DNA of 19,114 nt from positions 1 to 19,114 of the forward strand of contig JAMCSM010000209.1 of NCBI GenBank assembly GCA_023380915.1. The letters run 5' to 3'. Made by a program: the position numbers and the translations under genes. Of the stretch, positions 15,513 through 19,114 are shown piece after piece. The DNA is from Actinomycetota bacterium (lineage in GTDB: Bacteria > Actinomycetota > Humimicrobiia > Humimicrobiales > Humimicrobiaceae). Each line of letters starts with the position of its first letter. The first letter of the stretch is position 1. Under the pieces are notes generated by a model. That model saw only the letters and a program-made list of their open reading frames with translations. It was not told where the DNA came from and did no database searches.

Positions 15513-15537
15513 TAAAAAGAATTAATTATTCTTTTTA
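15513..15537. terminator. AT-rich perfect hairpin between nrdJ and the MNT gene
   Basis: TAAAAAGAAT and ATTCTTTTTA form a perfect 10-bp stem around a TAATT loop. It lies 122 nt after nrdJ and 11 nt before the next gene. It could be a weak bidirectional terminator or, given its position at a toxin-antitoxin start, an operator. It has almost no G+C, so a strong terminator is unlikely. Confidence 0.35.
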
Positions 15538-15547
15538 TGTTTTAATT

Positions 15548-15886
15548 GTGAATAATATGGATATCAAAACAAAAAATATAATTGAGAAAATAACATTTGT
15601 GTTAGTAAAAAAATATGAACCGGATAAAATTATCCTTTTGGGTTCTTATGCTAATGAAAGTTTTAAAAAAGACAGCGATATTGATCTTCTGGTGATAAAA
15701 GATACTGAGAAAAAGAATAGGATTGACAGATTTGTTGAAGTTAAAAAAATTATCTATAATCCTAAATTAAAAATTCCTGTATCTCCTCTTGTTTTGACCA
15801 AAGACGAATTGCAGAAAAGACTTGACATAGGTGATGGTTTCATTAAGGAAATTGTAAGAAAAGGAAAAGTCCTATATGAAAAATAA
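15548..15886 (+). CDS. MNT-type nucleotidyltransferase (MntA-like antitoxin)
   Basis: A minimal nucleotidyltransferase of 112 residues from GTG 15548, or 109 from ATG 15557, which is equally plausible since neither has a clear Shine-Dalgarno. Numbering from GTG, GSYANESFKKDSDID supplies the family motif GSx10DxD with G32, S33, D44 and D46. The third acidic ligand, expected in a PVDVLV-type strand, is serine here (S79 in KIPVSPLVL), so catalysis may be impaired. The C terminus (GDGFIKEIVRKGKVLYE) is typical of the MntA family, which silences HEPN toxins by adding AMP to them. Its last 11 nt overlap a HEPN reading frame, the standard MntA/HepT arrangement, but that HEPN frame is cut short. Confidence 0.85.
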   Translation: MNNMDIKTKNIIEKITFVLVKKYEPDKIILLGSYANESFKKDSDIDLLVIKDTEKKNRIDRFVEVKKIIYNPKLKIPVSPLVLTKDELQKRLDIGDGFIKEIVRKGKVLYEK

Positions 15887-16034
15887 AATCACAAAAGAAT
15901 GGTTTAAAAGAGGAAAGCATGATTTTGAAACTGTAAAACTAATATTCAAGCAGGAAGGATATTATGATGAGATAATATTGTTATTGCAACAATCAATTGA
16001 AAGATATCTTAAAAAAAAGAATGCTCCACAGTGA
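15876..16034 (+). pseudogene. truncated HEPN-domain (HepT-like) toxin gene
   Basis: An overlapping frame of 52 codons starts at ATG 15876 within the MNT gene and encodes the first helix pair of a HEPN protein: WFKRGKHDFETVKLIF and YYDEIILLLQQSIERYLKK match the N-terminal half of HEPN RNases. It ends after an A8 run at 16011-16018 in NAPQ-stop. The RX4-6H catalytic motif and the second half of the domain (normally another 70 or so residues) are missing, and I do not find them in other frames downstream. A hairpin-like sequence begins right at the stop, so the break looks like a deletion. The remaining peptide should have no nuclease activity. Confidence 0.72.
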
Positions 16035-16068
16035 AAAACCTCTGAAAAATCCCCTGGTCAGGTTTTTT
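16034..16068 (+). terminator. terminator-like hairpin after the broken HEPN gene
   Basis: AAAAACC at 16034-16040 pairs with GGTTTTT at 16061-16067, with a further TGA/TCA pairing inside, and the right arm is a T6 run. It has the form of an intrinsic terminator with an A-tract upstream, though the loop is large. Confidence 0.4.
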
Positions 16069-16388
16069 CGTTTACTGCTTGCTAACTTTTCATATATTTT
16101 TTATTTTTAATGGCTGTAACATCATTTTGTGGTGTTTATTGATGTTAATTTTTACTTTATACTTATGAGATCCAAAAGCAAATTCTTATAAATATGAATT
16201 ATTATAGTTTTACATTTTAATAACAGTTGTATTAAATAATTTTTATCATGCATATTTATTTTTTTAAACACATTATTTGATTTTATCGAAAATATTTTTT
16301 ATAAAAATTAAAACACAAGGATTTATAAAAAATAGATGATATTATATTAGTGAACCTCTATATGGCATAGAATAAACTTATAAACATA
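16069..16388. other. AT-rich gene-free spacer
   Basis: About 320 bp with no supported reading frame in either strand and no remnant of the missing HEPN half. It presumably contains the promoter of the following nucleotidyltransferase gene. I see no convincing promoter pair, repeat or RNA structure. Confidence 0.4.
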
Positions 16389-16940
16389 ATGTTAAATGAA
16401 TTAAATATTTTAATAAGAGTAATAAAAATATTAAATAAAAACAAAATTCCCTATATGGTCACGGGTTCAGTAGCAATGAACTACTATTCTCAACCTCGCA
16501 TGACCAGAGACATTGACATTGTTATAGAAATCAGAGACATAGAAAAATTCTATAATCCCTTTAAGGATGATTATTATATTGATATCGAAATGATAAAAAA
16601 ATCAATTCTTAATGAAAGCATGTTTAATATAATTCATTCCACGGAAATAATTAAAATTGATTTCATTATTCGAAAGAACTCGGATTATAGAAAAATAGAG
16701 TTTGAAAGAAAAAAGCAGGTAAGATTCGGTAAAATTTCTATTTTTATTGTCAGCATTGAAGACCTGATTATTTCCAAATTAATATGGTCAAGAGACAGTC
16801 ATTCACAAATGCAGTTAAATGATGTGAAAAATTTACTAAAAGAAGAAGTTGATTTAGAATATATAAAAGAGTGGTCAAAGAAATTGCAGATTTATAACAT
16901 TTTTGAGGAAATTTTACATCAGAAGCAATACGATGAATGA
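16389..16940 (+). CDS. nucleotidyltransferase of the AbiEii/MNT superfamily
   Basis: A 183-residue polymerase-beta-type nucleotidyltransferase. The motif GSVAMNYYSQPRMTRDID gives G26, S27, D41 and D43, and the third metal ligand is D91 in KIDFIIRK, so the active site looks complete. The arginine-rich stretch before DID and ISIFIVSIEDLIISKLIWSRD (about 130-150) are typical of the AbiEii-like branch, some of whose members are toxins that add nucleotides to tRNA. The gene has no visible Shine-Dalgarno. Its stop overlaps the start of a 78-codon gene in an ATGAATGA, and the two are probably a translationally coupled pair. Whether this is a toxin, an antitoxin or a house-keeping enzyme cannot be told from sequence. 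Confidence 0.8.
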   Translation: MLNELNILIRVIKILNKNKIPYMVTGSVAMNYYSQPRMTRDIDIVIEIRDIEKFYNPFKDDYYIDIEMIKKSILNESMFNIIHSTEIIKIDFIIRKNSDYRKIEFERKKQVRFGKISIFIVSIEDLIISKLIWSRDSHSQMQLNDVKNLLKEEVDLEYIKEWSKKLQIYNIFEEILHQKQYDE

Positions 16941-17169
16941 TACTGATTATAATATCAATAAAATATATAGAAAAATGCTGATGAGTTTATCTGGTGAAAA
17001 AAGAATGCTGATGAGTTTTTCTATGTTTGATTTATCTGCAAAATTAATGCTTTGCAGTATCAGGAAAACATATCCCAAAAAAGAACTCAGGAAACAGGTT
17101 TTTCTTAGACTGTACGGCAATGATTTTAAAAAGGATGAGATAGATAAAATCCTGCTTTCGATCAAATAA
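16933..17169 (+). CDS. small conserved-looking partner of the nucleotidyltransferase
   Basis: A 78-residue protein starting at ATG 16933, inside the nucleotidyltransferase stop region (8-nt overlap); an ATG at 16903 is less likely. I do not recognise a named family with confidence, but the MLMSLSGEKRMLMSFSMFD core and the KELRKQVFLRLYGNDFKKDEIDKIL helix resemble small proteins repeatedly found next to such nucleotidyltransferases. It is predicted helical, has one cysteine, and no membrane segment. A 14-bp direct repeat (ATGCTGATGAGTTT at 16975-16988 and 17005-17018) encodes the repeated MLMS and sits exactly ten codons apart. By arrangement it is the likely antitoxin or substrate-binding half of a two-gene module. 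Confidence 0.6.
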   Translation: MNDTDYNINKIYRKMLMSLSGEKRMLMSFSMFDLSAKLMLCSIRKTYPKKELRKQVFLRLYGNDFKKDEIDKILLSIK

Positions 17170-17188
17170 TTAAAAGTTTATATCTTAT

Positions 17189-17341
17189 TTAAATATATTG
17201 ATTTCCAGTCATTTTCAACTTTCTATAGCATAAAAAAATACTTCGACTTAGATAGATATCATCGCCAATTTCAATAGCATTTAACTTTTCATTCAATATA
17301 TTCCTTAATGTATTTGAATCTTATATTTCTGAGATTTTCAT
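17189..17341 (-). pseudogene. possible remnant of a small gene with in-frame stop
   Basis: On the minus strand ATG 17341 reads MKISEI then TAA (17321-17323), after which the same frame continues for 43 sense codons (LRNILNEKLNAIEIGDDIYL, then SRSIFLCYRKLK) to a stop at 17189. The composition looks protein-like and the position is directly downstream of the CGCC gene on the same strand. No family recognised; this could be chance. Confidence 0.25.
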
Positions 17342-17387
17342 ATCCTTTTTCGTTTTTTGCCAGTCACAATAATGACTTTTAACAAAT

Positions 17388-17624
17388 TTAGTGTAATAAT
17401 AAGGGCAATAAAATCTCCCGCCAATCTTCTATCGAACCATTTACACCATTAATCTCAAGTCCAGTTTTATCATAATAAATTTCCAGCTTTTCATTACAAC
17501 AGCCGCACTTTAAAAGATATCGGGGTGATTTCATTCCATAACTCTTTTTGTGATATACTCTTATTTCTGGTTGTCCAAACCTTTCGGTATTATAAATTTT
17601 ATTTCTTCTTTTTAATATTTTCAT
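17388..17624 (-). CDS. small CGCC-motif protein of unknown function
   Basis: A 78-residue protein from ATG 17624 (TTG 17627 directly precedes it). It begins with a basic stretch (KILKRRNK) and has a conserved-looking middle and end: KSPRYLLKCGCCNEKLEIYYD, then LEINGVNGSIEDWREILLPLL. The CGCC cluster could bind a metal or act as a redox site. I believe similar short proteins occur in bacterial accessory regions, but I cannot attach a family name. No strong Shine-Dalgarno. It is followed on the same strand by the weak remnant at 17189-17341. Confidence 0.5.
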   Translation of the reverse strand: MKILKRRNKIYNTERFGQPEIRVYHKKSYGMKSPRYLLKCGCCNEKLEIYYDKTGLEINGVNGSIEDWREILLPLLLH

Positions 17625-17669
17625 CAATTTTCTTTTTAACCCACCTACTTTTAGTATTTTAAAATAGAT

Positions 17670-18362
17670 TTATTTTTCCTCGTATAAATTTTTTAATCTC
17701 AATCCATCCAATAACAATTGTGAATGAAACTGGGGCAAATATTCCAAAACTAAATGACCTCTGAATTTGATTTGACCTAAAAAAGACAATATCTTATCAA
17801 AATCAAGAGCCATCTTTTCTTCAGTGTAATATACAGGATAATGCTGTTTTATGCTGTTTTGCATCCTATTTGACAGGTGAAAGATTTTAATAATATCGAT
17901 GTTTTTTTTAAGTTCTTCAAGTATTTTTTCCTGTTCTTTATGTATATGAGAAAAATCATAGCAAATGCGGTGATACCGGGTATTTTTACAGAATTTGAAC
18001 ATCTCGTCTATGCCGCCAAATATTCTTCTTCTGCTTTCAAAAGTCTCCCAGCATAAATACAATCCTTCCTTTTCCAGAACTGGCTCTATCTTTTCATTTA
18101 AAAACTTCTTTACTTCGTCATGCTTTCCCATGCTGGGATGAATGACTATCAGATCACAGTTTAGTAATCCTGCAATCATAGTAGTCTTATTAAAGACTTT
18201 TAAAAATAAATCAAGTTTGGATAGATTAAACTGGGCAAAGTGAATAGATGAAACTGTAATATTGCTTTTTTTAAAAGGCATAATAATATCTTTTAATTCT
18301 GCAATCAGAAATAATTCAGGATCGAGAAACGCAATCTCTGCAAAGCCTTGCTCCTGGATCAC
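17670..18362 (-). CDS. sugar isomerase / AP-endonuclease-2-like TIM barrel, N-terminally truncated
   Basis: A 230-residue TIM-barrel protein of the xylose-isomerase/endonuclease IV superfamily. Numbering from GTG 18362, metal-ligand positions are visible in family order: H41 (SSIHFAQF), H75 (LIVIHPS), E106 (LCWETFES), D136 and H139 (CYDFSHIHK), H162 (IFHLSN) and E207 (LVLEYLP). The reading begins in what should be the first helix (IQEQGFAEIAF), so strand 1 and roughly the first 25-30 residues are missing. Upstream in the same frame come unrelated codons (GGSPLCGGDYWW) and a stop at 18401, in sequence derived from a transposase remnant. The protein is therefore likely inactive or at least altered. 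Members act on sugars, inositol or damaged DNA; this one cannot be assigned. Confidence 0.7.
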   Translation of the reverse strand: MIQEQGFAEIAFLDPELFLIAELKDIIMPFKKSNITVSSIHFAQFNLSKLDLFLKVFNKTTMIAGLLNCDLIVIHPSMGKHDEVKKFLNEKIEPVLEKEGLYLCWETFESRRRIFGGIDEMFKFCKNTRYHRICYDFSHIHKEQEKILEELKKNIDIIKIFHLSNRMQNSIKQHYPVYYTEEKMALDFDKILSFLGQIKFRGHLVLEYLPQFHSQLLLDGLRLKNLYEEK

Positions 18363-18377
18363 CCACCAATAATCCCC

Positions 18378-18451
18378 CCCACATAACGGGGATCCGCCTC
18401 ATATATCTTCTGTATCAGCCGTACCCAGAACTTATTCAGGCCCCTGAAGAA
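18378..18451 (-). mobile_element. transposase C-terminal fragment (IS91/Y2-type), broken
   Basis: The minus strand from 18451 encodes FFRGLNKFWVRLIQKIYEADP, resembling the WARLIQKIYEADPLLCPKCGG stretch near the C terminus of Y2/IS91-like transposases. The Cys-rich part that should follow survives only as PLCGG in a shifted frame, so there is both a small deletion and a frameshift. A possible upstream continuation lies in another frame up to about 18480. It abuts the truncated barrel gene and probably marks the rearrangement that removed its start. Confidence 0.45.
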
Positions 18452-18547
18452 TCATCTTCTATAATATGGTTTTTAATTGGCTGTATTCTTTCTTAAGTCT
18501 TCCCCTTGTTGTGTTACTCTAATGTCCCAAATACCTGACTGTCTGCC

Positions 18548-18679
18548 CCTGCAGAATTCTTCCATTCCTTCCAGAGTATATTTCTTTTTACCACTTTTAA
18601 TTTCAATAGCGACTAAAGTTTTACCGGATTGAAATACAAAATCAATCTCCCTATTTCGATTCAGCCAATAATAAATTAT
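18548..18679 (-). pseudogene. fragment of an ATP-binding DUF4143 protein (C-terminal part)
   Basis: About 44 codons read IIYYWLNRNREIDFVF, GKTLVAIEIKSGKKKYTLEG, ending MEEFCR. This matches the C-terminal nuclease-like end of AAA+ ATPases with a DUF4143 domain (YYWR..N.EVDFV....LVAIEVKSG). No ATPase domain precedes it: the upstream sequence in this frame is the antisense frame of a different gene. After CR the reading continues without similarity to a stop at 18473. It is an orphan fragment. Confidence 0.6.
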
Positions 18680-19114
18680 TGCAAGAACGCTCATCACTAA
18701 TCCCCAATTCAGCCACAAATTCTTCAAGAATAATCAGTTTGGCCTTTCCTTCTTTTATTTCTTTTACACTTTTATCAAAAATACTTTCTTCCCTACTTAT
18801 TTTTTTCGCTACATCACTGGCATTGTATCCAAAAAATGTCATCTCATACAGGGAATGCGCTGCTACTGATGATTCCCCATACATCTGTATAGACTTGTCT
18901 AAAACATAAAATCCCAGCCATTCATCCCAGGGAGACCACTCTAAAGCATACTATCTTTTGTCTCCGCTCATAATACCAAAGACATCGAAGATATATTCCC
19001 CAGGTTCGAGCCAGTTCTCTATCTTTGCCACAACAATAGTAGTTGGGGGATTGCTGGACTTTAGACTTAGTTTTTCCAATTCTAAAAGTACATCTTGATA
19101 TGCTTTATAGTAAA
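18651..19114 (-). pseudogene. small acidic protein gene with in-frame TAG, partial at window edge
   Basis: One minus-strand frame is continuous from the window edge to 18651 except for a single TAG at 18951-18953. Before the stop codon it reads LEKLSLKSSNPPTTIVVAKI, then EPGEYIFDVFGIMSGDKR; after it YALEWSPWDEWLGFYV, VAAHSLYEMTFFGYN, and EEFVAELGISDE. The SPW-E-EWLG and YEMTFFG motifs are ones I associate with small DUF-type proteins near toxin-antitoxin genes, without certainty about the family. The last residues (RSCNNLLLAESK) come from fusion into the DUF4143 fragment. The N terminus lies outside the window. Downstream start ATG 18884 could give a 77-residue product. Confidence 0.55.

Noticed and set aside
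16903..16932. Upstream ATG 16903 as start of the small partner gene
   Set aside because: It would overlap 38 nt of the nucleotidyltransferase; ATG 16933 in the ATGAATGA overlap is the typical coupling and begins the family-like sequence.
18679..18909. 76-codon plus-strand frame near the right edge
   Set aside because: Antisense of the small acidic protein gene whose minus-strand frame extends to the window edge with consistent sequence.
1..19114. CRISPR arrays, tRNA or rRNA genes
   Set aside because: No regularly spaced repeats of 20-40 bp and no cloverleaf or rRNA-like sequence were seen on reading the window.

Overview
This is a bacterial window, strongly AT-rich (roughly one-third G+C by eye), with densely packed genes and standard stop codons. 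The gene set is a mixture: an adenosylcobalamin-dependent ribonucleotide reductase with NrdR control, a bacterial member of the archaeal/eukaryotic eRF1 family, an RNase HII of archaeal flavour, and a SERCA-type P-type ATPase. This suggests an anaerobic, low-G+C, deep-branching bacterium known mainly from metagenomes. I cannot name a phylum from the sequence alone.

Layout. (1) 364-4691, plus strand: two ABC exporter half-transporters that look like an asymmetric heterodimer, followed 27 nt later by nrdR. (2) 4737-5888, minus: an eRF1/Pelota-like protein with a zinc ribbon but no GGQ. (3) 6113-10187, plus: an LpxL/PatA-like acyltransferase, an imperfect palindrome of about 157 bp overlapping its 3' end, then a Ca2+-type P-type ATPase. 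(4) 10192-11548, minus: a Bcp peroxiredoxin and a diverged RNase HII whose reading frame contains no ATG, GTG or TTG before its first conserved motif. (5) 11959-12506, plus: a DUF4258/YgiT-type toxin-antitoxin pair whose toxin is frameshifted. (6) 12746-15391, plus: nrdJ behind a near-consensus promoter that carries two NrdR boxes 32 bp apart. (7) 15548-17169, plus: an MNT/HEPN pair with a truncated HEPN gene, then an intact nucleotidyltransferase overlapping a small partner gene. (8) 17388-19114, minus: a small CGCC protein, an N-terminally truncated TIM-barrel isomerase/endonuclease-like gene, and a patchwork of gene remnants (transposase piece, DUF4143 ATPase piece, a small acidic protein broken by an in-frame TAG) running off the right edge.

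How the genes fit together. The clearest regulatory link is NrdR acting on nrdJ: the regulator lies about 8.3 kb upstream, grouped with the ABC exporter, and its predicted operators lie over the nrdJ promoter. From about 11.9 kb to the right edge the window is accessory in character. It holds three toxin-antitoxin-like modules, two of them visibly damaged, on either side of the essential nrdJ gene, followed by a zone of broken genes. Two genes (the first ABC half-transporter and RNase HII) seem to need a start codon other than ATG, GTG or TTG, a recurring oddity that deserves a check. All functional calls rest on motif recognition; no database search was run.
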